Notes: generated by a model from the letters alone, not told the origin. Positions 34,743 through 45,616 are shown, counted from the stretch's first letter. The stretch: 64,000 nucleotides of DNA from Pelecanus crispus (GCF_030463565.1 NC_134675.1:21101862-21165861), one strand, 5' to 3'. Translations and numbers: made by a program.

Positions 34743-36107
34743 ATCATTGCAACCTGCTGGGGGCTGGCCCATGCCTATCGAGCCATGGTCAACACTATTC
34801 AGAACCCTCAAGGGAAAGAGAAGGTGTCTGAATCTGATGACAACACAACAGGCACTGCGGCCACTCTAACCACAGCCACGGGCACTGTGGCCACTCCAAC
34901 CCCGGTGACAGGCACTGCGGCTACTCCAACCCCCACCACAGGTACTGCGACTACTCCAACCCCAGTGACAGGCACCGTGGCTAAACCAGAGAACCAACCC
35001 ACGCCGGTATCAGTTGCCCCTATACAGAAGAAAAAATACACAAGGAAATCAGCTCGTTTAGTAAGGGATGAAGATGAACCAGGGCCATCACGAGAACCAG
35101 AGGAGGAAGAACCCATAAATGAGATGGTAACCACCCGATCCCTATCCCTGAGTGAGCTGCGAGATATGCGAAAAGATTTCAGTCGTCATCCAGGCGAGCA
35201 CATCATCACCTGGCTGCTCCGATGCTGGGATAACGGGGCCAGTAGCCTGGATTTAGAGGGTAGGGAAGCCAAAAAACTGGGATCCCTTTCCAGGGAAGGG
35301 GGCATTGACAAAGCAATTGGAAAAGGGGCAAAAACACTCAGCCTCTGGAGGCGACTTCTGTCAAGCATGAAGGAAAGGTATCCCTTCAAGGAGGATGTTT
35401 TATACCGCCCAAGCAAATGGACCACCGTAGAGAAGGGTATCCAGTACCTGAGGGAATTAGGCGTGCTGGAGGTGATTTATGGTGACCTGAATGATGAGCA
35501 GTTACCCAAAGATCCAGATGAAGTCAGGTGCACACAACCCATGTGGTGGAAGGTGGTACAGAACGCACCAGCATCGTATTCCAGCTCTTTGGCAATACTG
35601 GCCTGGAAAGATGACGAGGCACCAACGGTGGATGAAGTGGCTAGCCGACTCCGGGAATACAAAGAAAGTATCTCTTCCTCCCTACGGGCCTGTGTCTCGG
35701 CTGTGGAAAAACTGTCCCAAGAGTTCCAACAACTCAGAGAGGATCTGTCCTACTCCCCACCTGCACGGACCAGTATCTCAGCCATTAGGAGTCAATGTCC
35801 TTCTGCTCAAGAGAGAGGATATAGAGGATACACACCACGGGGCACCCTGTGGTTTTACCTGCGTGATCACGGAGAGGACATGAGGAAGTGGGATGGAAAA
35901 TCCACCTTGACCCTAGAGACACAGGTGTGTGAGTTGCAAGGAAAAAGTATTACAAAAGGCGGTTCTCCCAGGAAAATTGCAGCTCCAGTTTCCAGTGAGC
36001 AGTTCCCGAGACAGAGTAAGAGGGCTAATTTTACTTCCAACCTTAATCAAGGGGCTTTTGATTCACATTTACAGGAAGTGAACAGCGAATACTGTGACCA
36101 GTGTTAG
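34743..36107 (+). pseudogene. gag of provirus B
   Basis: It continues the leader frame. Part 1 (34743-34850) is a short linker. Part 2 (34846-34990) consists of tandem coding repeats of the type TGTAATPTP. Part 3 is a Lys/Arg- and acidic-rich segment with PSREPEEEEP. Part 4 is an ERVL-like capsid region with HIITWLLRCWDNGASSLDLE, SLSREGG and RYPFKED. Part 5 is a predicted coiled coil (LREYKESISSSLRACVSAVE). The final part is basic and Ser/Gln-rich with no CCHC knuckle. From the first in-frame Met (34785) the frame is open for 440 codons to the UAG at 36105-36107. Confidence 0.85.
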
Positions 36108-38657
36108 AGGGGCCCTGCCTCCAGCCAGGTGGAGGAAAGGGACAACCGGGTTTACTGGACTGTGTGGATTCAATGGCCTGGCACATTAGACCCACAGGAG
36201 TATAAGGCTCTAGTGGACACCGGTGCACAGTGTACCCTAATGCTATCAAGTTATAGAGGGGCAGAACCCATCTGTATTTCTGGAGTGACAGGGGGATCCC
36301 AACAGCTAACTGTATTGGAGGCTGAAGTGAGCCTAAACGGGAATGAGTGGCAAAAGCACCCCATTGTGACTGGCCCAGATGCTCCGTGCATCCTTGGCAT
36401 AGATTACCTCAGGAGAGGGTATTTCAAGGACCCAAAAGGGTACTGGTGGGCTTTTGGGATAGCTGCCTTGGAGACGGAGGAAATTAAACAGCTGTCCACC
36501 TTGCCCAGTCTCTCGGAGGACCCTTCCATTGTGGGGTTGCTGAACGTTGAGGAACAACAGGTGCCCATCACTACCACAACAGTGCACCGGCGGCAATATC
36601 GCACCAACAGAGACTCCCTGCTTCCCATCCATAACCTGATTCATCGACTGGAGAGCCAGGGAGTGATCAGCAAGACTCGCTCACCCTTTAACAGTCCCAT
36701 ATGGCCAGTGCGAAAGTCTAATGGGGAGTGGAGACTAACAGTGGACTATCATGGCCTGAACGAAGTTACACCGCTGCTGAGTGCTGCCGTGCCAGACATG
36801 CTAGAACTTCAATATGAACTGGAGTCAAAGGCAGCCAAGTGGTATGCCACAAATGACATCGCTAATGCATTTTTCTCCATCCCTTTGGCAGCAGAGTGCA
36901 GGCCCCAGATTGCTTTTACCTGGAGGGGTGTTCAGTACACCTGGAATCGACTGCCCCAGGGGTGGAAGCACAGCCCCACCATCTGCCATGGACTGATCCA
37001 GACGGCACTGGAACAGGGTGAAGCTCCAGAACATCTGCAGTACATTGATGACATCATTGTGTGGGGCAATACAGCAGAAGAAGTTTTTGAGAAGGGAAAG
37101 AAAATAGTCCAAATCCTTCTGAAGGACGGTTTGGCCATAAAACAAAGTAAGGTCAAGGGACCTGCACAGGAGATCCAGTTTTTAGGAATAAAATGGCAAG
37201 ATGGACGTTGTCAGATCCCAATGGATGTGATCCACAAAATAACAGCTATGTCCCCACCAACTAGCAAAAAGGAAACACAAGGTTTCTTAGGCCTTGTGGG
37301 TTTTTGGAGAATGCATATTCCAAATTACAGTCTGATCGTAAGCCCTCTCTACCAAGTGACCCGGAAGAAGAACGATTTCAAATGGGGCCCTGAGCAACAA
37401 CAAGCCTTTGAACAAATTAAACAGGAGATAGTTCATGCAGTAGCCCTTGGGCCAGTCCAGGCAGGGCAGGATATTAAAAATGTGCTCTACACCACAGCCG
37501 GGGAGAATGGCCCTACCTGGAGCCTCTGGCAGAAAGCCCCAGGGGAGACTCGAGGTCGACCCCTAGGGTTTTGGAGTCAGGGATACAGAGGATCCGAAGC
37601 CCGCTATACTCCAACTGAGAAAGAGATATTGGCAGCATATGAAGGGGTTCGAGCTGCTTCGGAAGTGGTTGGTACTGAAGCCCAGCTCCTGCTGGCACCC
37701 CGACTGCCGGTGCTGGGCTGGATGTTCAAAGGGAAGGTCCCCTCTACACATCATGCAAATGATGCTACGTGGAGTAAGTGGGTTGCATTGATCACACAAT
37801 GGGCTCGAATAGGAAACCCCAGTTGCCCAGGAATCTTGGAAGTGATCATGGACTGGCCAGAAGGCAAAAGTTTTGGAATATCACCAGAGGAGGTGGTGAC
37901 ACGTGCTGAGGAGGCCCCACTGTATAATACATTGCCAGAAAATGAGAAGCAATATGCCCTGTTCACTGATGGGTCCTGTCGTCTTGTGGGAAAGCATCGG
38001 AGGTGGAAAGCTGCTGTATGGAGTCCTATATGAAAAGTTGCAGAAGCTGCTGAAGGAGAAGGGGAGTCGAGTCAGTTTGCAGAGGTGAAAGCCATCCAGC
38101 TGGCTTTAGATATTGCTGAAAGAGAAAAGTGGCCAGTCCTTTACCTCTATACTGACTCATGGATGGTGGCAAATGCCCTGTGGGGGTGGTTGCAGCAATG
38201 GAAACTAAACAACTGGCAGCGCAGAGGCAAACCCATCTGGGCTGCCGCATTGTGGCAAGATATCGCTGCCCGGGTAGAGAACCTGGTTGTAAAAGTACGT
38301 CACGGAGATGCTCATGAACCCAAGAGTCGGGCCACTGAAGAACATCAAAAGAACCAGCAGGCGGATCAGGCTGCTAAGATGGAAGTGGCTCAGGTGGATC
38401 TGGACTGGCAACATAAGGGTGAATTGTTTATAGCTCGGTGGGCCCATGACGCCTCAGGCCATCAAGGAAGGGATGCAACATATAAATGGGTCGTGATCGA
38501 GGGGTGGACTTAACTATGGACAGTATTGCACAGGTTATTCATGGATGTGAAACATGCGCTGCAATCAAACAAGCCAAGCAGTTCAAGCCCCTTGGGTATA
38601 GTGAACGATGGCTAAAATATAAATATGGGGAGACCTGGCAGGTTGATTATATTACCC
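36108..38657 (+). pseudogene. pol of provirus B (protease, RT, RNase H, part of integrase)
   Basis: It lies in the gag frame directly after UAG and is open for more than 630 codons. The protease has LVDTGAQ and GIDYLRRG. The RT has LTVDYHGLNEV, TNDIANAFFSI, LPQGWKHSP and YIDDIIVWG (about 37039). RNase H begins with LFTDGS and is cut by TGA at 38031-38033, the same codon as in provirus A. It resumes in frame (EVKAIQLALD, then TDSWMVANAL). The integrase zinc region keeps CETC. A one-base loss near 38492 shifts the frame, and the deletion at 38657 ends the gene before the catalytic core. Confidence 0.92.
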
Positions 38658-38960
38658 GGGGGTTGGCCGGGGAGCAGGGATCGCTGCTCGGGAACTGTCT
38701 GGGTATCGGTCAGCGGGTGGTGAGCAATTGCATTGTGCATCACTTCCTTTGTATATTGTTATTATTATTATCATTATTATATTGTTGTTATTATTATCAT
38801 TAATATTTTACTTTATTTCAATTATTAAACTGTTCTTATCTCAACCCAGGAGTGTTTCTCACTCTTACTCTTCCGATTCTCTCCCCCATCCCATCGGGGT
38901 AGGGGGTGTGAGCGAGCAGCTGCGTGGTGCTTAGTTGCTGGTTGGGGCTAAACCACGACA
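38658..38960 (+). mobile_element. Truncated 3' LTR of provirus B
   Basis: It contains only the last about 300 bp of the LTR, from the GGGGTTGGCCGGGGAGC block just after the TATA box to AACCACGACA. The promoter half is deleted together with the end of pol. Confidence 0.93.
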
Positions 38961-39985
38961 CTGCCCGTTCTTCCAAAGGTGGTAGACTCTCTTTTTTTCC
39001 CTGAGTCCCAGAAAAAGCTCCCTCTTCAGCCAGGCCGGTTGTCCTCCCCACCGGTTCGTCTTACGGCACGTGGGGACAGCCCGCTCCTGCGCCCTTAAGA
39101 CTTCCTTCCTGAAGAAGGCCCAGCCTTCCTGGACCCCTTTGCCCTTCAGGACTGCCTCCCAAGGGACTTTCCCAACCAGCGTCCTGAACAGGCCAAAGTC
39201 TGCCCTCCGGAAGTCCATGGTAACAGTTTTACTGCCCCTCCTCCTTACTTCGCCAAGAATCGAGAACTCTGTCATATCGTGGTTGCTAAGCCCAAGACAG
39301 CCTCCGACCATGACATCTCCCACAAGCCCTTGTCTGTTTGTAAACAGCAGGTCAAGCGAGGCACCTCCCCTGGTAGGCTCACTTACCAGCTGCGTCAGGA
39401 AGTTATCCTCCACACAATCTAGGAACCTCCAAGACTGTTTCCTCTTCACTGTGTTGTATTTCCAGCAGACATCTGGCAAGTTGAAGTCCCCCACGAGAAC
39501 AAGGGCTAGTGATTGCAAGACTTCTGCCAGCCGCTTTTAGAACGCTTCATCTATCTCTGCATCCTGGTTGGGTGGTCTATAGCAGACTCCCAGCAGGATA
39601 TCTGCCTTGTTGGCCTTCCCCCTCATCCTTACCCATAAGCACTCTACCTTGTCATCACCACTGTCGAGCTCTATACAATCAAAACACTCCCTAACATACA
39701 GAGCCACCCCACCGCCTCTCCTTCCTTGCCTATCCCTTCTGAAGAGCTTATAGCCATCCAATGCATCACTCCAGTCATGAGAGTCATCCCACCATGTTTC
39801 TGTGATGGCAACTAAATCGTAGCTATCCTGCTGCACAAGGGCTTCCAGCTCCTCCTGTTTGTTGCCCATGCTGCGTGCATTGGTGTAGATGCTGGGCTAT
39901 CAATTTCACCCCCAACGTTCCCATGCCGCCCCTGGGCTCCTCTCTAGTGAGCCTGGTTTTATCCCCTTCCCCCTTTGAACCTAGT
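38961..39985 (-). mobile_element. CR1 LINE piece: ORF2 endonuclease domain
   Basis: The minus strand gives the start of CR1 ORF2 (QEELEALVQQDSYDLVAITE, the endonuclease Glu motif) and DGYKLFRRDRQGRRGGGVAL in one frame. LVLVGDFNLPDVCW, SNHDMTEF and ADFGLFRTLVGKVPWE follow in the next, giving the APE-type endonuclease motifs GDFN and SNHD. A stop (about 39536-39540) separates the two parts. The 5' end stops at the tail of ORF1 near 39985, and the 3' end is cut by the LTR at 38960. Confidence 0.93.
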
Positions 39986-41297
39986 TTGAAATATCACAGC
40001 ATTGCTATATAGAGATGTGAACTTTGTTAACAGCTATCTTTACTATGTACTAGAATTGTACTCCCCTAATGAATTTTTTTGAAGTATAAAATAATTTATA
40101 TTTGCCGCAATTAGCACTTGATTGCACTTGGCAGAATAATTATAATGCATAAAGATATTGGCAAGGTGATGATTGTTTATATAGCTGTTTGACTTTATAA
40201 ACTTTTCCAGAGAGCCTAATACAGTTCCAGGTGGCCATGAAAGACCTTGCTAAAATATAATTTTTTTAAAGTATTAAATACTGCGTCTATTAAAATGCAA
40301 TTTCATTTCCTTCTAGTTCCTGTAAATTCTGACATTAATTGTTTGTGGCAGTGATACAGTGGTTTGGTACACTGGAGTTGGAAAGTTTCTCTGTTTTTAA
40401 AGATCCTTTTTTTGGGGGGTAGGGGGTGTCGCAGCAGCGAAATGTGTATGCATATGTGTGCATGGTTCCATGATGTTAAGAAACTGGGCTTTCCACTGAT
40501 CTGTACTATAGCCTTTTCCTATTTACAGTGGGTTGGAGGGTAAACAATAACTGTTTAACTTTCTGAATGGAGTAAAAATTAATAAGGGACTGGGGTGATA
40601 TATTATAAGTGAAAGGTGGCAGCTTCTTTATTATGAAAAATGCTCTTTCAAGAACCAACAAGAGCAAACTATACACGAAGAGACTTGTGACAGGAAAAAT
40701 AAGTATACGGTTAAGATACATGGCTAGAAATGACATTGATGGCCAATTAAGGAAAAGGCTGCCTTATGAAGAAAGTATGTAGATAGCAGATAGGTTGGAA
40801 AAAAAACAAACAAAAATAGGTTCCTGAGTAGAAAACTGTAAAGAGTCTAAAAGGAAAGTAAGTGGGGGACTTCTACTAGTTGCCAAGCAATATAAACCAT
40901 TAAAATGATCACAGTATCCAGAAAGTGCATTAAAATCATTGTGTGCTGTCTGAATATATTTTCAGAGGAGAAATTGTAAAGCCCTTGATGTAGTAGGCAG
41001 ACCTGAATGGTGGTTCTTGCACTGTCAATGCAGTAACATGTTTTATTTTTATATATATCTCTATATATATTTTTAAGCTTGCTCTAAGCCTTATGCTTGC
41101 ATTAATTTCTAGACTGTCAGTTATTAACCCATTTCTCCTGTGGTACATCAATTTCTTTGGCTGTGGTTTAAGACACAGGCATCAGGTTCTCTGCAGAAGT
41201 AATAATTTTCAACTTTGTAACATTTCGGTCATGCTCATTTTATAGAATACTTCTTTTATAGGGTATATATCTAATTAGTCAATCTCTTTAATACCAG
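39986..41297 (+). other. Intronic DNA in the inverted segment
   Basis: AT-rich GKAP1 intron sequence, presumably read in reverse here. Bases 40745-40827 have an inverted copy at 44970-45048. No gene is recognised. Confidence 0.6.
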
Positions 41298-41361
41298 GCA
41301 AAGTATAAAGAAGTAAAAGCAAGAAATGCACAACTTCTGAAGATGCTACAAGAAGGCAAAA
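41298..41361 (+). CDS. GKAP1: GKAP1 coding exon on the opposite strand
   Basis: The 64-base exon encodes AKYKEVKARNAQLLKMLQEG and K plus one base, with acceptor ATACCAG|GC and donor A|GTAAGT, all on the plus strand. In GKAP1 it belongs between the exons at 48201-48299 (which ends QWE, phase 0) and 31276-31346 (which starts phase 1). Phases and protein order fit perfectly, but both neighbours are on the minus strand. It sits between the two inverted-repeat arms. Confidence 0.95.
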
Positions 41362-42740
41362 GTAAGTAGAGTTTTGTCAGGCAAACTTTAAAGTTCTTTT
41401 AAAAAGCTGGAAAGCACTTTCAAAGCAGCTTTTTAAAAATAAGTTGATACAGTGACAAATATAAAGAACTATGAAGTTATTAATATGCAGTGACTCTAGT
41501 GAAATATGCAATTTGGACCACACAATACTGCATTTCTGTTGTTCTATAATTAACTTTCAAAGAATGATATTAAAATGCAACTGATTAATTCCAGTAATCA
41601 TTGGAATGCTAAATCCTTAAGCATGACTGAGCAGTTGAAGTAGACTTTCCTTTACTAGTGACTTGATTTCTTCTGGACTGATCTTACGGTGATCTCTGTT
41701 CAGACCCTCAAGGAAGCTGTTTAGTTCAAAGCTGTGCTTTGAACTGTTAGAAATGTAATACTACACCTAAGCAAGTCTTTTGCCATACAATGAATAGGGC
41801 CAACTAAGCTAATATTCAGAGAGTGTTATATATGTAACTGTGTGATAACTTTCTTTTGTTGTAACACTATTCATAGTTTTTATAATTCAGAGCTTGGTGT
41901 CAAAGATTGAATATATAATATATAAGTAAATTTCCTGGTATCTTTATACTTGTTACCCGTAGTTATCCTTTAATATTCCTCTTCTTGCATGATGAAGTTG
42001 TCTATGAGACCAGGCATACTAAATACGTTTATAAAATTGCCTTTGCTTTTCAAGTTTTTAATTTAGCTCTTAAATGTAGTTTATTCTCTGGACTAAATTT
42101 TTTTGAACTTGAACTAAAAAAATAGCTGAATTTTTGTTGTTTAAAATATGTTTACAAACAAGCTATGGCTAAGCCAGTCCAAATGTTCACAATGTCATTG
42201 AGCACTGCAAATTTTAACTTGTTGGAACTTTATTACTTCAGGTCAGTCTCTGAGCCATGATGAAATATTTTCATCTTGAAAGGAAAGAGGTGAAGTTCTT
42301 GCTTAAGGTTGGGTTTTTTTGGGTTCCCCCCTCTATGTTTGTGGAATAGTAATGTACTATAAAATAGTAATTCTGTGGTTTTACTAAGTCTAATCTTCTA
42401 CAGATTTAGAAAAATTCTCTATTTGGGGGAAAGACAGTTCATGGCAGAACTGAGCCTTGAAAAACCTTAGTTTCTGCATATTGAGAATTTTAAGTTATCC
42501 ATAGATATTTCATAGATGTTAACTAAATAAAAAGTTTAAACATCCTTATTTTATTAAATATTTAATACTAGTATAAGTTTCCATAGCTATGTCTGAACTC
42601 ATACATGAAGTTTACAGTCCCAAAATCTTGACCCATGGCCAAGATTCAGTTTTCTGATGGATTTTTTTCACAATAGATGTCTCTCAAATCCATGCTGCCT
42701 ACAGGGTTAACTATGGGGAAACTAGAGCAAGGTTGGATGT
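41362..42740 (+). other. Intronic DNA in the inverted segment
   Basis: AT-rich, with no exon or large repeat recognised before the LTR at 42741. Confidence 0.6.
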
Positions 42741-43219
42741 TGTAGGAATTATGCGGATGACACCTCAACAAGGCTCATCCCTAGGTTCCACTTCAATAAA
42801 AGAATCAGACAGAGTTCTTTCTTCTATTGTGTTTAATATGCAATAGTAGTTACAGCTTGAGCAGGGTGCCTTTGGAGAGGAACCCCGCCTGTCGATTATT
42901 ACTGGATTTTATAGTCTCTATAGGTCGCTTGATTTCCTGATGGCACTTCTGCTCATCCAATCCTGTTTGCAGAGTCTGGGGTCTTCTCTTCTGATTTGCT
43001 CTTGCAGCCTCCAGGCACCCTTTTTGTCTGTGTCTTGAGACATTTCCTTATCTTTTGTTACAGAATATCCTGTAGTTAAAATTTTACTTACACTTCCTTA
43101 CCTACCGGTTACATTTCCATAGATAAAAACCAAGGTTGAAGCCTTAGGCCGTATGAATTATACTTTGTTTACTTTAGTCACTAGTGCTAAGCTCTGGCAC
43201 AAATTAGTCTCTCACTACA
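42741..43219 (-). mobile_element. Solo LTR of a second retroviral family
   Basis: It is bounded by TGTAGGAATT and CTCACTACA, a 5-base terminal inverted repeat. On the minus strand it has a TATA box (ACTATAAAATCC, about 42912) and a downstream ATTAAA (about 42834), which fixes the orientation. It is unrelated to the other LTRs in the window and directly abuts the CR1 5' region at 43220. No clear target duplication was found. Confidence 0.8.
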
Positions 43220-44962
43220 TTGGGGATTACTCTTCAGAACTTTTCAAGCTGCTACAGTCACCGAGGCGAAGGGCTCCGGAGCAGAGGCTTGTGCTGGGGC
43301 ACCCTTGCTAAGGCGGCAAAGGCGCAGGGAGAGCGGGCAGCCCAGCCCCCTGCCCTAGAGCGGGAAAGAGCGGGAAAGGGTGAGCTGCTGACAAGCGGCA
43401 GCTCTGACTCAGCGTGGGCGGGGGCAGGAGTGATGGCGGCCAAACCCCCTCACCTATAAAAGCAGCCCCCAGGGAGCGCGAGCAACCAGGAGCGCGAGCA
43501 ACCAGGAGTGCAGCAAACAGGACGGGCAAACAGGGTGTGGCGCGTCAGAAGGGCATGGTGCGGCAGTTGGCGCTGCAGTTCCCGCAGGCAGGGAGTGCGG
43601 GGAAGGCAAAGTCCCCCTCCTAGCTCTAAAGGGAAACTCCGGTAGTTATCATTGCCCTCCCAGGAGAGGACCTGGCAGCTATGGTTACCACTTGCCTGAA
43701 AGCCATCGCCAGAAGGAATGCGGCGACCCAGACAGAGCTCCCGCACAAACATACAGCCGCCCAGGTCTCTGGCTGCAGGGAGCGCCTGAGCCTGTCGCTT
43801 ATACTGGAGGGCAGCGGGGACGGCAGCTGTCTTCGGTGTGACCAGGTAGATGATCTGCTCAGCCTGGTGGCAGAGCTGAAGGAGGAGGTGGAAAGGCTGA
43901 GGAGTATCAGGGAGTGGGAGAGGGAGGTAGATTGGTGGAGCCGCACCCTACCATCCCTGAGGCCAAGGCAGCAGATGGAGGCCCCACAAGGAGCAGAGGA
44001 TCCCCTACCCTCTTGCCAGCAAGCAGAAGGAGGGGACCTAAGAGACGGGGGGGGAACGGAAACAGGTCCCTGCCCGGGGAGGCAGGCGAATCCCCTCCTG
44101 GCCTCCCTCACCTTCCCAGTTGCCCTTACATAACAAATATGGGGCTCTGGAAGTTGAGGGCCAGGCAAGTGAGGAGGTAGGTGAAGGTCCAGCCAGGGGG
44201 TTGCCGAGGGCGAGTCAGTCAGCCCCACGGATTACGACTGCCCCTGTTAAGAAAAAAAGGAGGGTAATTGTGGTAGGTGATTCCCTTCTGTGGGGAACAG
44301 AGGGCCCAATCTGCCGTCTGGACCCATCCCACAGGGAAGTCTGCTGCCTCCCTGGGACCCGGGTTAGGGACGTTACTAAGAAACTCCCCAATCTGGTACG
44401 GCCCTCCGATTATTACCCACTGCTGGTTATACAGGTTGGCAGTGATGAGGTTGCGGAGAGAAGTCCTAAAGCAATCAAAAGGGACTTCAGGGCACTGGGG
44501 CAACTGGTTGCAGGATCGGGAGCACAGGTAGTGTTTTCCTCAATCCCGTCAGCGGCAGGGAAGAATGCTAAATGGAATGGGAACACTCACCTGATTAACA
44601 GGTGCCTCAGAGGCTGGTGCCATCGGTGGAATTTTGGGTTTTTTGATCATGGGGAGGTTTACACGGCAGTACTGGGCCTGCTGGCAGCAGATGGAGTTCA
44701 GCTATCTCCAAAGGGAAAAAGGATTCTCGCCCATGAGTTGGTGGGACTCATTGAGAGGGCTTTAAACTAGGTTTGAAGGAGGAAGGGGATATAACCGGGC
44801 TCACTAGAGAGGAACCTGAGGGTGGCATGGCAACGTTGGGGGTGAAATTGATAGCCTGGCTCAAGTGCATCTACACCAATGCACACAGCATGGGCAAGAA
44901 ACAGGAGGAGCTGGAAGCCCTTGTGCAGCAGGATAGCTACGACTATCACAGAAACATGGTTT
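43220..44962 (+). mobile_element. CR1 LINE 5' part: 5' UTR, ORF1, start of ORF2
   Basis: The GC-rich 5' UTR covers about 43255-43680. ORF1 then begins with a Cys-containing and coiled-coil segment (LRCDQVDDLLSLVAELKEEV, about 43820-43900). After one frameshift near 44040-44115 it continues with the esterase-like domain. The stop is at 44768-44770, and ORF2 starts soon after (KQEELEALVQQDSYD, about 44896) and is cut just after ITE-type codons at about 44962. Presence of the CR1 5' UTR and promoter region is uncommon, as most copies are 5'-truncated. Confidence 0.92.
44120..44770 (+). pseudogene. CR1 ORF1 esterase-like domain
   Basis: The open frame of about 216 codons holds KKRRVIVVGDSLLWGTEG, the GDSL/SGNH-hydrolase block I motif with the nucleophile Ser, followed by LLVIQVGSDEVA (the position of the Asn-containing block is changed to GSD). 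It ends LSPKGKRILAHELVGLIERA, where the catalytic His is expected but is Lys-Gly here. CR1 ORF1 proteins carry such a domain and bind element RNA. The upstream N-terminal part is in another frame. Confidence 0.75.
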
Positions 44963-44969
44963 TTAATAT

Positions 44970-45048
44970 GGAACCTATTTTTGTTTGGTTTTTTTTCCAA
45001 CCTATCTGCTATCTACATACTTTCTTCATAAGGCAGCCTTTTCCTTAA
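44970..45048 (-). repeat. Inverted copy of intron bases 40745-40827
   Basis: Between the cut CR1 (44962) and the LTR (45061) lies a stretch whose reverse complement matches 40745-40827 almost perfectly, for example GCCTTATGAAGAAAGTATGT. One small T/G length difference is seen. Neither flank extends the match. Confidence 0.95.
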
Positions 45049-45060
45049 TGTTGAAAGGAC

Positions 45061-45616
45061 TGTCGTGGTTTAGCCCCAGCCAGCGACTAAGCACCACGCA
45101 GCCGCTCGCTCACTCCCCCTGCCCCGGTGGTATGGGGGAAAGAATCGGAGGAGTGAGAGTGAGAAACACTCCTGGGTTGAGATAAGAACAGTTTAATAAT
45201 TGAAATAAAGTAAAAGAGTAATAATAATAGTAACAATATAATAATAATAATATACAAAGCAAGTGATGCACAATGCAATTGCTCACCACCTGACAACCAA
45301 TACCCAGACAGTTCCCGAGCAGCGATCACTGCTCCCCAGCCAACCCCCCCCAGTTTATATACTGAGCATGACGTCATATGGTATGAAATAGCCCTTTGGC
45401 CAGTTTGGATCAACTATTCTGGCTGTGCCCCCTCCCACTTTCTTGTGCACCTGGCAGAGCATGGGAAGCTGAAAAGTCCTTGACTAGCATAAGCAGTACT
45501 TAGCAAAAACTAAAGCATCAGTGTGTTATCAGCATTCTTCTCATCCTAAATCCAAAACACAGCACTGTGCCTGCTACTAGGAAGAAAATTAACTCTATCC
45601 CAGCTGAAACCAGGAC
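45061..45616 (-). mobile_element. LTR of the provirus family (right inverted-repeat arm)
   Basis: It starts TGTCGTGGTTTAGCCCC and ends AACCAGGACA, reading on the minus strand. It has TATA, a short AAT tract and ATTAAA. It has no 5-bp target duplication (left flank AGGAC, right flank TCCAG). The joint to CR1 at 45616/45617 is the exact mirror of 33438/33439. Confidence 0.95.

Larger units (their letters stand above)
33439..38960 (+). mobile_element. Provirus B: ERVL-like, most complete copy
   Basis: The order is 5' LTR, primer site, hydrophobic leader frame, gag, pol to mid-integrase, then the last 300 bp of the 3' LTR. An internal deletion joins integrase codons (WQVDYI) at about 38657 to the middle of the LTR and removes the rest of integrase, the 3' noncoding part and the start of the LTR. 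It lies between two CR1 pieces (31511-33438 and 38961-39985) that both read on the minus strand, so it appears to interrupt one CR1. However, about 150 bp of CR1 are missing between the pieces and the flanks show no target duplication. Confidence 0.93.

Noticed and set aside
39070..39540. Plus-strand open frame of 156 codons
   Set aside because: It is antisense to the CR1 endonuclease domain and has no independent support.
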